The notes: generated by a model not told the origin, from the sequence alone. A stretch of 64,000 nucleotides of DNA from Cupriavidus sp. BIS7 (GCF_000292345.1 NZ_ALOU01000093.1:28303-92302), one strand, 5' to 3'; shown: positions 7,861 through 16,982, counted from the first letter of the stretch. Made by a program: numbers and translations.

Positions 7861-9042
7861 ATGTCCTCACCTGTCCGGCGCATTGCTCATCTCGACATGG
7901 ACGCCTTCTATGCGTCGGTGGAGCTGTTGCGCTATCCCGACCTGCGCGGCCATGCCGTTGTCATTGGCGGCGGCCGCAACGCCGCCCCCGAGACTCAGCC
8001 CGACGGCACGCGCAGCTACGCGCGTTTGCGTGACTACGTAGGGCGCGGCGTGGTAACCACGTCGACCTACGAAGCCCGTGCGCTCGGCGTGTTCTCGGCC
8101 ATGGGCATGATGAAGGCGGCCAGGCTGGCGCCTGACGCAGTTCTGCTGCCTACCGATTTCGACGCCTACCGACGCTATTCGGGCCTGTTCAAGGCTGCGG
8201 TCAGAGCATTCACGGGACAAATAGAAGACCGTGGAATCGATGAAATATATATCGATCTGACTGATGTGCCTGGCGACGCGCGCGATGTGGCGGCGCGCAT
8301 CAAGGCGGCCGTCAAGGACGCAACCGGCCTGACCTGCTCGATCTGCGTGGCGCCGAACAAGCTGCTGGCCAAGATCGGTTCCGAACTCGACAAGCCCGAT
8401 GGCCTGACGATCCTGACCCCGGCGGACATTCCTACGCGGATCTGGCCGCTGGCGGCGCGCAAGGTCAATGGCATCGGCCCGAAGGCGGCGGAAAAGCTGG
8501 CCGCTATCGGCATCGAGACCGTGGGCGAACTGGCCGAGGCCGACCCCGGGCTGCTGCAGGCCCATTTCGGCCGCAACTACGCAAGCTGGCTGGCCGAAGT
8601 TGCCAACGGGCGCGACGAGAGGCCGGTGGTGGTCAGCTCGGAGCCCAAGTCGATGAGTCGCGAAACCACGTTCGAGCGTGACCTGCATCCGCGCAACGAC
8701 CGTCCCGTACTCTCCGAGCAGTTCACCCGGCTCTGCATGCACGTGGCCGAGGATCTGCGGCGCAAGGGCTACGTGGGGCGCACGGTTGGCATCAAGCTGC
8801 GGTTCGACGATTTCCACACCGTGACGCGCGACCTGACCATGACGGTGCACACCGCCGATGGCGCGGCGATCCGGCGCGGCGCCACCGAGTGCCTGAAGCG
8901 CATCCCGCTCGAGCGGCGCATCCGGCTGCTCGGCGTGCGCGTCAGTGCGTTGATTCCTGCTGGCGAACAGGGCGACGATCCGGCGCCGGTACAGGAGGAA
9001 TTTCGCTTCGATGCCGATCCGGATGAGCCCGCGCCGCGTTGA
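7861..9042 (+). CDS. dinB: DNA polymerase IV (Y-family translesion polymerase)
   Basis: A 393-residue error-prone polymerase for lesion bypass in the cytoplasm. HLDMDAFYASVE near residue 10 holds the first metal-binding Asp residues with a Tyr at the steric-gate position (Phe in E. coli), and GIDEIYID holds the second acidic pair. VNGIGPKAAEKL is the helix-hairpin-helix of the thumb, and the C-terminal little-finger domain follows (RETTFERDL). The segment between IGGGR and VVTTSTYEAR is longer than in E. coli DinB. There is no classic C-terminal beta-clamp QLxLF motif; QEEFRFD may serve instead. A LexA box upstream indicates SOS induction. Confidence 0.95.
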   Translation: MSSPVRRIAHLDMDAFYASVELLRYPDLRGHAVVIGGGRNAAPETQPDGTRSYARLRDYVGRGVVTTSTYEARALGVFSAMGMMKAARLAPDAVLLPTDFDAYRRYSGLFKAAVRAFTGQIEDRGIDEIYIDLTDVPGDARDVAARIKAAVKDATGLTCSICVAPNKLLAKIGSELDKPDGLTILTPADIPTRIWPLAARKVNGIGPKAAEKLAAIGIETVGELAEADPGLLQAHFGRNYASWLAEVANGRDERPVVVSSEPKSMSRETTFERDLHPRNDRPVLSEQFTRLCMHVAEDLRRKGYVGRTVGIKLRFDDFHTVTRDLTMTVHTADGAAIRRGATECLKRIPLERRIRLLGVRVSALIPAGEQGDDPAPVQEEFRFDADPDEPAPR

Positions 9043-9097
9043 TCCGCGCTGAAAAGCCCTAAAGCCCCCACGTCATATGGCCTTTTTCATGTGCCGG

Positions 9098-9103
9098 TAG
9101 AAT
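9098..9103 (+). promoter_or_regulatory. -10-like TAGAAT directly before the MFS start
   Basis: TAGAAT ends only 8 bases before ATG 9112 and no ribosome site lies between. If this is the real -10, transcription would begin at or within two bases of the start codon, giving a leaderless message. No good -35 is seen. Confidence 0.35.
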
Positions 9104-9111
9104 CGGCCGCC

Positions 9112-10305
9112 ATGACATCCGCCACCGCCCAGCGCGCCGAAGCGCCCGCCTGGATCACGCTGCTACTGGCCACCGCCTGCGGCATGATCGTCGCCAATCT
9201 CTACTACGCCCAGCCGCTGGTCGGCCCGATCGCACGGGCCTTGCAGCTCTCGCCGGAGATCGCCGGCCTGATCGTTACGCTGATCCAGATTGGCTATTGC
9301 GCCGGCCTGCTGCTGCTGGTGCCGCTGGGCGATATCGTCGAGAACCGCAGGCTTGTGCTGACGCTGATCGGCGGGTGCGCGGCGGCGCTGCTGGCGGCCG
9401 CGCTGGCCAGTCACGCGAGCGTGTTCCTGATTGCCGGTTGTGCAATCGGCCTGTGCTCGGTGGCCGTGCAGGTACTGGTACCGTTTGCGGCGCACCTGGC
9501 GCCCGAACATGCGCGCGGACGTGCCGTCGGCAATGTGACCAGCGGCCTGCTGATGGGCATCATGCTGGCGCGCCCGGTGTCGAGCGTGGTGTCCGACCTG
9601 TTCGGCTGGCATGCGATCTTCGCGGCATCGGCCGTGGCCATGGTGCTGCTCGGTGTAGTGCTGTCGCGCAAGCTGCCGCAGCGCCGGCCGGCCCCCGGCG
9701 TCAACTACATCGGCATGCTTGGGTCGATGGCGCACCTGCTGCGCACGCAGCCGGTGTTGCGCAGGCGCGCGCTGTACCAGGCCGCCATGTTTGGCGTATT
9801 CAGCCTGTTCTGGACCACCACGCCGCTGTATCTGGCCGGGCCCGCGTTCCACATGTCCCAGACCGGTATCGCCGTGTTTGCGCTGGTGGGTGTGACTGGC
9901 GCGATTGCCGCGCCAATGGCCGGCCGATATGCCGATCACGGCCACAGCCACCAGATGACGGCGATCGCGCTGGCGCTGGGCGCCGGCTCGTTCCTGCTGA
10001 GCCGTATCGGGGCGGAGGGCTCGCTGCTGTCGCTGCTGGCCCTGACCGTCGCGGCCATCGTGCTCGACTTCGCGGTCTCGTCGAACCTCGTGATCGGCCA
10101 GCGGGCCATCTTCTCGTTGTCAGATGAGCATCGCAGCCGCCTGAACGGTCTCTACATGGCGATTTTCTTCGTGGGCGGCGCGATTGGCTCATCGGTCGGC
10201 GCATGGGCCTATGCCCGCGCCGGCTGGCCGCTGGCGAGCTGGATCGGCTTCGCGCTGCCTGCCATCGCCCTGCTCTATTTCCGCACGGAGCCCCGCCAGC
10301 GCTGA
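9112..10305 (+). CDS. MFS transporter
   Basis: A 397-residue major facilitator with about twelve transmembrane helices. LGDIVENRRLVL after helix 2 is a variant of the MFS loop signature, repeated in the second half as AGRYADHGHSH. The N-terminus (LLLATACGMIVANLYYAQPLVGPI) is typical of the YnfM/AraJ-like drug/H+ antiporter group, so an exporter is likely; the substrate is unknown. ATG 9112 is preferred over an in-frame GTG at 9091, since the intervening residues do not match a membrane-protein start. Confidence 0.88.
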   Translation: MTSATAQRAEAPAWITLLLATACGMIVANLYYAQPLVGPIARALQLSPEIAGLIVTLIQIGYCAGLLLLVPLGDIVENRRLVLTLIGGCAAALLAAALASHASVFLIAGCAIGLCSVAVQVLVPFAAHLAPEHARGRAVGNVTSGLLMGIMLARPVSSVVSDLFGWHAIFAASAVAMVLLGVVLSRKLPQRRPAPGVNYIGMLGSMAHLLRTQPVLRRRALYQAAMFGVFSLFWTTTPLYLAGPAFHMSQTGIAVFALVGVTGAIAAPMAGRYADHGHSHQMTAIALALGAGSFLLSRIGAEGSLLSLLALTVAAIVLDFAVSSNLVIGQRAIFSLSDEHRSRLNGLYMAIFFVGGAIGSSVGAWAYARAGWPLASWIGFALPAIALLYFRTEPRQR

Positions 10306-10434
10306 CGCCGTTCCCGCCCCACGTGCCATGCGCGGCGCGGCTGCACTACACTGTGCCAGTTTGCCGTTGCCGTAGTTGTCGCCGAAGCAGTCATCGCAGT
10401 ACCCGCAACAAGCGGGCTTGCCTGGAGACGTTCG

Positions 10435-12189
10435 ATGTCGTGGCACAAAATGCTGCCGGGGCCGCGCTGGCTGCCGAACGCGGCACTGATGCATCCGCAA
10501 CGGGTTGTGGTGGTGGGATTCAGCATCGCAATGCTGCTGATGTTCATCGTTGGTGTACGCGACCTGTACCTGCTGCGCGAGCGCGTGTTGAGCCTGCACC
10601 AGCATGACGTGGCGCTGCGCGCGCGCGGTACCGAGGCAGTCATCAACTCCGAGCGTTTCAAGCTGTCGTTCTTGCGCGATTACGCGCAGCAGCTCATCGA
10701 GCTTCAGCAGGGGGCGGGCCGCGTAACCGGCGACGACGCGATCGAGCAGGCCTATGCGGCGCGCAATGACCACGTGTGGCAACTGCCGGTGCCATTCGGC
10801 GACTCGCCGGTCGTGGGCGTCTCACCCGATGTGATGAAGGGGCTCGCGGGGTTCGACCGTCGCGACGATGAACTGCGGGCCGATCTTCGCGCGGCTCGCC
10901 AGCTCAGCCATGTGCTCGGCGTCAACCAGCGCAGCAATCGTTCCGAGGGCAACTTCACATTCATTTCGAGCAACGGTTTCTACGTCACCTACCCTCCGCT
11001 ACCGCTGGACAAGGCGCCGGAACTGATCAGGCGCTTCAACGACATGGCCTACTACCGAGGCCTGCTCCCCGATCGCGATCCGAACCAGGACATGCGCTGG
11101 GCGCCGATCTACACACAGTACGAAAGCGCCGCGTTACTTACCACGTTGAGCGTGCCCGTCTATGTGGAAAAGCGCTTTCGCGGCGTGGTGGCCGTGGACG
11201 TGGAGCTGAGTCTGCTGCGTGACATGATCGGCCAGCCGGAAGTTGTGGGCGCCCGGCGCTATCTGCTGGACCGCAAGGGCGATGCCATCGTATCGAGCGA
11301 GACCAAGGACAGGACAAACCTGCGCTGGCCGGATGATTTCGGAAAGGGCCTGCGCAACATCCCTGTCACGAAGCTCTATGCGCGCGGTGCGGGCATGCTG
11401 CACGTCGATGGCCAGTACGTGATCTTCGAGCGCGTGGGGAGTGCCGGCAACTGGATGTTGATCGATACGCTCGACGACCTTGACGTCTACCGCACCGTTG
11501 CCGAGCGCACCAGCCTTCCGCTACTGGCAATCTGGATCGCATTGCCACTGCTGATGTACATCACGCTGCGCGTAGTGACGCTGCTGTTCAGGCACTATCT
11601 CGCCGCGGGTGAAAAGCTGCAGCAGATGGCCGAGACCGATCCGCTGACCGGCCTTGCCAACCGGCGCCATTTCAGCGACGCATACAGGAAGGAATCGGCC
11701 CGCGCGCTGCGCGACGAGAAGCCGCTGGCCATGCTGATGCTGGACATCGACTTCTTCAAGCGCGTGAACGACAAATGGGGCCATGCCAGCGGTGATCGCG
11801 TACTGACGGCGCTGGCGGACGTGCTGCGCAACAGCCTGCGCGCAGCGGACCTGCCGGCCCGCCTGGGCGGCGAGGAATTCGCCGTGCTGCTGCCCGGCGC
11901 CACGATGATCGAGGCCACGGCGACGGCCGAACGGCTGCGCGTTGCGATGGCGGCCGCAAGCGTGGAACCGGCGCCCGATGCGCCGCCGCCCGAAACGGGC
12001 GACGGACGCATCCGCTTCACCGTGTCTATTGGTGTTGCAGAAGCCGTGACCGACGGATGCCGGACACTCGACGCCATGCTGGCAGTGGCCGACCGCCGGC
12101 TCTATGCCGCCAAGCAAGCGGGGCGAAATCGGGTATGCGCAGCAGATGCGCTGGCCGACTGTGCAGCGGCGCCGCAAGTCCAGGGATAA
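10435..12189 (+). CDS. Membrane-bound diguanylate cyclase (PDC/Cache-like sensor plus GGDEF)
   Basis: A 584-residue enzyme that should make cyclic-di-GMP. The N-terminal transmembrane helix (about residues 20-42) is followed by a roughly 310-residue periplasmic region with Cache-like features (FISSNGFYVTYPP, WAPIYTQYES), then a second helix (about residues 365-385) and the GGDEF domain. The active-site motif is GGEEF, which is catalytically competent in known cyclases. RAAD, five residues upstream, is the RxxD inhibitory site, so product inhibition is expected. GGAG upstream of the ATG supports the start. There is no EAL domain. Confidence 0.93.
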   Translation: MSWHKMLPGPRWLPNAALMHPQRVVVVGFSIAMLLMFIVGVRDLYLLRERVLSLHQHDVALRARGTEAVINSERFKLSFLRDYAQQLIELQQGAGRVTGDDAIEQAYAARNDHVWQLPVPFGDSPVVGVSPDVMKGLAGFDRRDDELRADLRAARQLSHVLGVNQRSNRSEGNFTFISSNGFYVTYPPLPLDKAPELIRRFNDMAYYRGLLPDRDPNQDMRWAPIYTQYESAALLTTLSVPVYVEKRFRGVVAVDVELSLLRDMIGQPEVVGARRYLLDRKGDAIVSSETKDRTNLRWPDDFGKGLRNIPVTKLYARGAGMLHVDGQYVIFERVGSAGNWMLIDTLDDLDVYRTVAERTSLPLLAIWIALPLLMYITLRVVTLLFRHYLAAGEKLQQMAETDPLTGLANRRHFSDAYRKESARALRDEKPLAMLMLDIDFFKRVNDKWGHASGDRVLTALADVLRNSLRAADLPARLGGEEFAVLLPGATMIEATATAERLRVAMAAASVEPAPDAPPPETGDGRIRFTVSIGVAEAVTDGCRTLDAMLAVADRRLYAAKQAGRNRVCAADALADCAAAPQVQG

Positions 12190-12218
12190 GGCAGGTCATG
12201 GCCAACTCCTGATGCCAT

Positions 12219-12713
12219 TCAGCGCAACAGGAACGCAATGTCGTCGGCGGTAATGACCGACGCCGGAATCCCCTTGCGGCGCTGAAACAGGATGTGTTGC
12301 TGAACGCGGCTGCGCTGCTCGGCAAATACCGCGGGGTCGATCGCCACGCCACTGCGCGCATAGTGCTGGACCAGCAGCTTGTAGGCGCGATGACGGATCT
12401 GCAGCGTTTCGTTCTCGGCGCGCAGGCGTTGCCATTCGGCAGGGCTCAGATCGAGTGTGTGGTTGAGTTCGTCGACCGTGCGCGAATGCAGGTCTCGATA
12501 GAGATCGCGCTCGGCCTCGGCACGGTGCAATTCGTCGCGCAGCGCCGTGATCTTGCGTTGCAGCTTGAGCGACTGGCCGACGGCCGCCTGCATGCCCTTG
12601 GCGGCTTCCAGCGCCTGGTTTGCCGCCGCTACCGTGCTTTTCCACAGTCCGCGATCGACGCCCGCGTCCAGTTCCGACGGCCAGCCGTCGGACGCCCTGA
12701 TTGTTGTATCCAT
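12219..12713 (-). CDS. Hypothetical coiled-coil protein
   Basis: A 164-residue soluble protein that I do not recognise. Residues about 20-95 are rich in Ala, Glu, Leu, Arg and Gln with heptad character (LKLQRKITALRDELHRAEAE), consistent with a coiled coil; the C-terminus (QRRKGIPASVITADDIAFLLR) looks folded. There is no signal peptide. ATG 12713 has GGGG six bases upstream; a GTG at 12731 could add six residues. It converges on the diguanylate cyclase gene, 29 bases away, but there is no evidence for a link to signalling. Confidence 0.7.
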   Translation of the reverse strand: MDTTIRASDGWPSELDAGVDRGLWKSTVAAANQALEAAKGMQAAVGQSLKLQRKITALRDELHRAEAERDLYRDLHSRTVDELNHTLDLSPAEWQRLRAENETLQIRHRAYKLLVQHYARSGVAIDPAVFAEQRSRVQQHILFQRRKGIPASVITADDIAFLLR

Positions 12714-13128
12714 TGTTGACCCCAGTGACACCCTTTTGAAACACCCGTTTTGGCCGGCCGCATCGTCGTGCGGCGGTCCGCTTCGTTGTCATGGTTGCGC
12801 CGTCTGTGCGGCAGGCAACTCAGAACAATCCTAGTGAGATGTCTATCGGCCGCCAAGTCAAAGATGTTTAGATCAGATTTCCCGCCGGATCCGATTGCCG
12901 AAAAACCACAGGCGCTTGCAGGCGCCGTCATACGGGTGCAGCAGACAAAGGAGACAACACCACGTAAACCCCGACACATTAGCTGACGTTTTGACAGGCA
13001 TTTGACAGTTTCGGCCAACTAGAATCCGGCCCATGACTGCTGCTGCGCATGCCTTCAGCGGTCTGGCCAAAAACATCGTGGCCGTTCTGTCGGCAAAACC
13101 ACACATTCAAATAAGACTGGAGACTGCG
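12714..13128. other. Intergenic region upstream of tctC
   Basis: About 415 bases between divergent genes with no convincing coding sequence. Two direct copies of TTGACA lie 11 bases apart (12991-12996 and 13002-13007), and TAGAAT is at 13020-13025. Their spacing (23 and 12 bases) does not make a normal sigma-70 promoter, so the arrangement may include a regulator site. The ribosome site GGAG at 13119-13122 serves tctC. Confidence 0.4.
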
Positions 13129-14097
13129 ATGACTCGCTCGTTTGCCCGCTTCACCCATGCATTCGTTGCCACGGCGACACTGGCTGCCGCCGTGGTGGCC
13201 GCGCCGGCCTATGCGTCGGAATCCCTCAAGGTGATGATCGGCGCCAACCCTGGCGGCGGCTTCGACCAGACCGGCCGTTCGATCGGCGCGGCAATGGTGG
13301 CCGCGGGCGTGGCCAAGAGCGCGTCCTATGACAACAAGGGCGGCGCAGGCGGCACGATCGGCCTCACGCAGTTCGTCAACACCGACAAGGGCAACCCGAA
13401 CGCGCTGATCGTGACGGGCGCCGTGATGGTTGGTGCCATCGAAACCAACCACCCGCCGGTAACGCTGAAGAACGCCACGCCGATCGCACGCCTGTTCGCC
13501 GACACGATGGTGCTGACGGTGCCGGCCAGCTCGCCGATCAAGTCGATCAAGGACCTGACCACGCAGCTGAAGGCCAATCCCGGCAGCGTGAGCTGGGGCG
13601 GCGGCTCGAAGGGTTCGATCGACCACATCCTGGCAGGCCTGATTGCCAAGGAAGCCGGCGTGGACCCGAAGAAGATCAACTACGTGCCGTTCCAGGGCGG
13701 TGGTGAGGCCTCGGCATCGATCCTGGGCGGCCATGTGACCGTCGGCATCGCTGGCGTGTCCGAGTTCCTGCCGTTCATCAAGACCGGCAAGATGCGCGCG
13801 CTGGCCGTGACGTCGAAGGATCGCACCGCCGATATCCCGACGCTCAAGGAGCAAGGCATCAACGTCGAGATCTACAACTGGCGCGGCGTCTATGGTGCCC
13901 CTGGTATTTCGCCGGAACAGCGCAAGGCCCTGATCGATGCGGTGGTCAAGGGCACCGAGAACCAGGTCTGGAAGGAAGCGCTGCAGAAGAACGACTGGAC
14001 GCCGTTCCTGCTGACCGGCGACGAGTTCGGCAAGTTTGTGGATGCTGAATCGGCCCGCCTGGGCGGCACGCTGCGCGAACTCGGCGTAGCCAAGTAA
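13129..14097 (+). CDS. tctC: Tripartite tricarboxylate transporter receptor (Bug/TctC family)
   Basis: A 322-residue periplasmic solute-binding protein. MTRSFARF followed by a hydrophobic stretch and APAYA-SE is a Sec signal peptide. The mature part shows the Bug pattern: IGANPGGGFDQTGRSI in the substrate pocket, YDNKGGAGGTIG, WGGGSKGSIDH, PFQGGGEA and a final WRGVYGAPG. TctC captures citrate-like tri- or dicarboxylates for TctAB. ATG 13129, with GGAG six bases upstream and a clean signal peptide, is preferred over an in-frame ATG at 13033. It heads the tctCBA cluster. Confidence 0.95.
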   Translation: MTRSFARFTHAFVATATLAAAVVAAPAYASESLKVMIGANPGGGFDQTGRSIGAAMVAAGVAKSASYDNKGGAGGTIGLTQFVNTDKGNPNALIVTGAVMVGAIETNHPPVTLKNATPIARLFADTMVLTVPASSPIKSIKDLTTQLKANPGSVSWGGGSKGSIDHILAGLIAKEAGVDPKKINYVPFQGGGEASASILGGHVTVGIAGVSEFLPFIKTGKMRALAVTSKDRTADIPTLKEQGINVEIYNWRGVYGAPGISPEQRKALIDAVVKGTENQVWKEALQKNDWTPFLLTGDEFGKFVDAESARLGGTLRELGVAK

Positions 14098-14113
14098 GAA
14101 GAACGCTCCCATA

Positions 14114-14142
14114 GGGGACCTGGCGCGAAGGCTGCGGTCCCC
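14114..14142 (+). other. Hairpin just after tctC
   Basis: GGGGACC (14114-14120) pairs with GGTCCCC (14136-14142). It lies 17 bases after the tctC stop and has no T tract, so it is more likely an RNA-stabilising or attenuating element than a full terminator. Confidence 0.45.
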
Positions 14143-14228
14143 GACGATTTCTGTAGTCGCGGAAGTTCGTTTCACCCTGTCGTTCCCGCCCGGCCGCCGT
14201 AGTCATGTCCGGCGGCGCGGAGAGCGGC

Positions 14229-14292
14229 ACGGGGCCCGGTGCCGCCACCTGCGTTACACCGAAAATCAAACTATATCGTCACCGGGCCCCGT
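14229..14292. repeat. 13-bp perfect inverted repeat in the tctC-tctB gap
   Basis: ACGGGGCCCGGTG (14229-14241) is the exact reverse complement of CACCGGGCCCCGT (14280-14292), with a 38-base AT-richer loop. It sits 37 bases before the tctB start. It could set unequal expression of receptor and membrane subunits or bind a regulator. Confidence 0.7.
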
Positions 14293-14328
14293 GACCGTGC
14301 GGGTGGCAGGACCATCCGAGAGCCCCAT

Positions 14329-14802
14329 ATGAAACCATCCCACGTCTCCATTGGCGTCGCCATTCTGGCGCTGTCCGTCTTTTTCTTCGCCGGATTGCCG
14401 GGTATTTCCGGCGATGAAGGCTACGCCGGCCTGTCGCCGCGCTTCGTCCCCACGCTGGTGGCCATCGGCCTGGCCGTGTGCGGCGCACTGCTGACCTGGC
14501 AAGGTGTGCGCGGCGGCTTCCGCAACATGCCTGAAGAAGACGCCGAACTGCCTTCGGCCCCGCACAACTTCAAGGGCTTCCTGTGGGTGGCGCTGGGCCT
14601 GGTGGCCAACATGGCGCTGATCGGCACGCTGGGCTTTGTGTTCTCGTCGACGCTGATGATGGTTTGCGTGGCGCGGGGCTATGGCAGCCGCCGCATCGTG
14701 CGTGACGCACTGATCGGCCTGCTTCTCACGGTGCCGATGTGGGCGCTGTTCGAATTTCTGCTCGGCATCAACCTGCCGCTGCTGCCGGTAGCCGGCTTCT
14801 GA
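14329..14802 (+). CDS. tctB: Tripartite tricarboxylate transporter small membrane subunit TctB
   Basis: A 157-residue protein with four predicted transmembrane helices, the usual TctB fold. It begins MKPSHVSIGVAIL, has a loop with GDEGYAGLSPRFVPTLVA typical of the family, and ends with a Leu/Pro-rich helix (LLGINLPLLPVAGF). It complexes with TctA in the inner membrane. ATG 14329 follows the long hairpin. tctA begins 28 bases after its stop, so the two are surely co-transcribed. Confidence 0.93.
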   Translation: MKPSHVSIGVAILALSVFFFAGLPGISGDEGYAGLSPRFVPTLVAIGLAVCGALLTWQGVRGGFRNMPEEDAELPSAPHNFKGFLWVALGLVANMALIGTLGFVFSSTLMMVCVARGYGSRRIVRDALIGLLLTVPMWALFEFLLGINLPLLPVAGF

Positions 14803-14830
14803 GCCTGCACCCCAACGGGAGGAACGATAC

Positions 14831-16345
14831 ATGGATATGCTGAACCAGTTGATGCACGGCTTTGCCGTGGCCATCACGCCAATCAACCTGATGTGGGCCC
14901 TGGTGGGCTGTTTCCTCGGCACCGCCATCGGCGTGCTGCCCGGCATCGGCCCGGCGCTGACCGTGGCGATGCTGCTGCCGCTGACCGCCAAGGTGGAACC
15001 CACCGCCGCACTGATCATGTTCGCCGGCATCTACTACGGTGCGATGTACGGCGGCTCGACGACCTCGATCCTGATGAACACGCCGGGCGAATCGTCGACG
15101 ATGGTCACCGCGATGGAAGGCAACCTGATGGCCAAGAATGGCCGAGCGGGCCCCGCGCTGGCCACGGCTGCAATCGGCTCGTTCGTGGCCGGCACGATCG
15201 CCACGGTGCTGCTGTCGATGTTCGCGCCGGTGGCTGCCGACGTTGCGCTGCAGTTCGGCCCGGGCGAGTACTTCATGATCATGCTGCTGGCCTTCACGAC
15301 CGTGTCGGCTGTGCTCGGTTCGTCGCTACTGCGTGGCATGACCAGCCTGTTCCTGGGTCTCGGCATCGGCCTGATCGGCATGGATTCGCTGTCCGGACAG
15401 ACACGCTATTCGATGAACGTCCAGGAGCTGTATGACGGTGTGGACATCGTCGTGGTGGCTGTGGGCCTGTTCGCGGTGGGCGAGGCGCTGTTCAATGCAT
15501 TCTTCCCGCAACCGGATGGCACGTTCAACAAGCTCAGTTCGGTCCATATGAACAAGTCGGACTGGAAGCGCTCGGTCCCGGCGTGGCTGCGCGGCACGGT
15601 CATCGGCTTCCCGTTCGGCCTGATTCCGGCTGGCGGCGCGGAGATTCCGACGTTCCTGTCGTACGCCACCGAAAAGAAACTGTCCAATCACAAGGACGAA
15701 TTCGGCAGGGTCGGCGCGATCGAAGGCGTGGCGGGTCCGGAAGCCGCCAACAACGCCGCGGTGACCGCCACGCTGGCCCCGCTGCTGACGCTCGGTATCC
15801 CGACTTCGAATACCACGGCGATCCTGCTGGCTGCGTTCCAGAACTACAACCTGCAGCCGGGCCCGATGCTGTTCCAGACCTCGGGTGACCTGGTGTGGGG
15901 CCTGCTCGCGTCGCTGTATATCGGCAACGTGATGCTGCTGGTGCTGAACCTGCCGGCAATCGGCCTGTGGGTACGCATGCTGCGCGTGCCCACGCCGCTG
16001 CTGTACGGCGGCATCCTGATCTTCGCCGGCCTGGGTGCCTATGGCATTCGCCAGTCGTGGTTCGACCTGCTGCTGCTGTTCGTGATCGGCCTGCTGGGTA
16101 TGGCAATGCGCCGCTTCGATTTCCCGACCGCGCCGGTCATCGTCGGCCTGATCCTGGGGCCGATGGCCGAGAAGCAGCTCCGCAATGCGCTGTCGATTGG
16201 CCAGGGCGACTGGAGCCTGTTCATCAAGCAGCCGATCTCCGCAACGATCCTGGCGATGACGGTGGGCGTGGTGGTGATTCCGCGCGTGCTGCGCTGGCAT
16301 GCGAGCCGCACCACCGCACGCCTCGAGGCGGACAACGCGGCGTAA
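14831..16345 (+). CDS. tctA: Tripartite tricarboxylate transporter large permease TctA
   Basis: A 504-residue permease with about eleven to twelve transmembrane helices. Diagnostic segments are GVLPGIGPALTVAMLLPLT, GIYYGAMYGGSTTSILMNTP, the second-half repeat PAGGAEIPTFLSYATEK, and EGVAGPEAANNAAV with TLGIPTSNTTAILLAA. It moves a tricarboxylate-type solute using the ion gradient. The ribosome site GGGAGGA lies before the ATG. The gene is followed by GC-rich palindromes rather than a simple T-tract terminator. Confidence 0.96.
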   Translation: MDMLNQLMHGFAVAITPINLMWALVGCFLGTAIGVLPGIGPALTVAMLLPLTAKVEPTAALIMFAGIYYGAMYGGSTTSILMNTPGESSTMVTAMEGNLMAKNGRAGPALATAAIGSFVAGTIATVLLSMFAPVAADVALQFGPGEYFMIMLLAFTTVSAVLGSSLLRGMTSLFLGLGIGLIGMDSLSGQTRYSMNVQELYDGVDIVVVAVGLFAVGEALFNAFFPQPDGTFNKLSSVHMNKSDWKRSVPAWLRGTVIGFPFGLIPAGGAEIPTFLSYATEKKLSNHKDEFGRVGAIEGVAGPEAANNAAVTATLAPLLTLGIPTSNTTAILLAAFQNYNLQPGPMLFQTSGDLVWGLLASLYIGNVMLLVLNLPAIGLWVRMLRVPTPLLYGGILIFAGLGAYGIRQSWFDLLLLFVIGLLGMAMRRFDFPTAPVIVGLILGPMAEKQLRNALSIGQGDWSLFIKQPISATILAMTVGVVVIPRVLRWHASRTTARLEADNAA

Positions 16346-16358
16346 GACTGTGTTTGCT

Positions 16359-16481
16359 CCCCTCTCCCGCGTTGCGGGAGAGGGGCCGGGGGAGAGGGCT
16401 CGGCGGATCAAGACGCGATATCCGCAAGCAGAACCTCACCGCCCTCTCCCCCAACCCCTCTCCCATTTCATGGGCGAGGGG
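16359..16481. repeat. Composite GC-rich palindromic repeat (REP-like)
   Basis: Three nested elements. CCCCTCTCCCGC (16359-16370) pairs with GCGGGAGAGGGG (16374-16385); GGGGGAGAGGGC (16388-16399) pairs with GCCCTCTCCCCC (16441-16452); CCCCTCTCCCA (16455-16465) pairs with TGGGCGAGGGG (16471-16481) with one mismatch. The same core word recurs as a 30-bp palindrome at 45024. It may end or protect the tctCBA message. Confidence 0.75.
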
Positions 16482-16557
16482 AGCAACCCCACCCCGCGAA
16501 GCACGATTCTGTATCATTGGCGCAAACGACACTTTGCGCGCCGAGGAGACACGGACC

Positions 16558-16974
16558 GTGCCCGAATCCACTTTCACGCTTGCCAACATAGACGCCACGC
16601 TCGAACGCGTGCTGGCCCCCTGGGTGCGTCAACTTGGCCTGCGCGCCGAGGCTGTCGACGCCGATGGCGTGACGCTGCGCCTGCCCTTCAGTGAAACCTT
16701 CCGCCATGCAGGCGGCGTGGTGTGCGGCCAGGTGCTGATGTCCGCGGCCGATACGGCGATGATCGTCGCTATCGCCAGCGCGCTCGGCGAGTTCCGCCCG
16801 ATGACCACGGTCAGTCTCACCACCAACTTCATGCGTCCCGTGATCGACGGCGATGTGCTCGTACGGGCCAACGTGCTGCGCCTGGGCAAGACCGTGGTGT
16901 TCGGCGAGATCGAACTGACCGGCCAGGACGGCAAGCTTGCCGTGCAGGCCACCACCACCTACGCACTGCTTTGA
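16558..16974 (+). CDS. Hotdog-fold thioesterase (PaaI-like)
   Basis: A 138-residue single-domain hotdog protein. FRHAGGVVCGQVLMSAADTA is the central helix region of the PaaI/YbgC-type thioesterases, and TVSLTTNFMRPV is the conserved strand that follows. Such proteins hydrolyse acyl-CoA thioesters in the cytoplasm; the acyl group is not predictable. A GTG at 16558 is chosen because GAGGAG lies nine bases upstream and residues start immediately before the domain; the frame remains open far upstream but overlaps tctA. The patatin gene starts 9 bases after its stop. Confidence 0.85.
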   Translation: MPESTFTLANIDATLERVLAPWVRQLGLRAEAVDADGVTLRLPFSETFRHAGGVVCGQVLMSAADTAMIVAIASALGEFRPMTTVSLTTNFMRPVIDGDVLVRANVLRLGKTVVFGEIELTGQDGKLAVQATTTYALL

Positions 16975-16982
16975 ACGCCGGC

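Noticed and set aside
12750..12986. A 78-codon open frame upstream of tctC
   Set aside because: No ribosome site or similarity; composition is like non-coding sequence.
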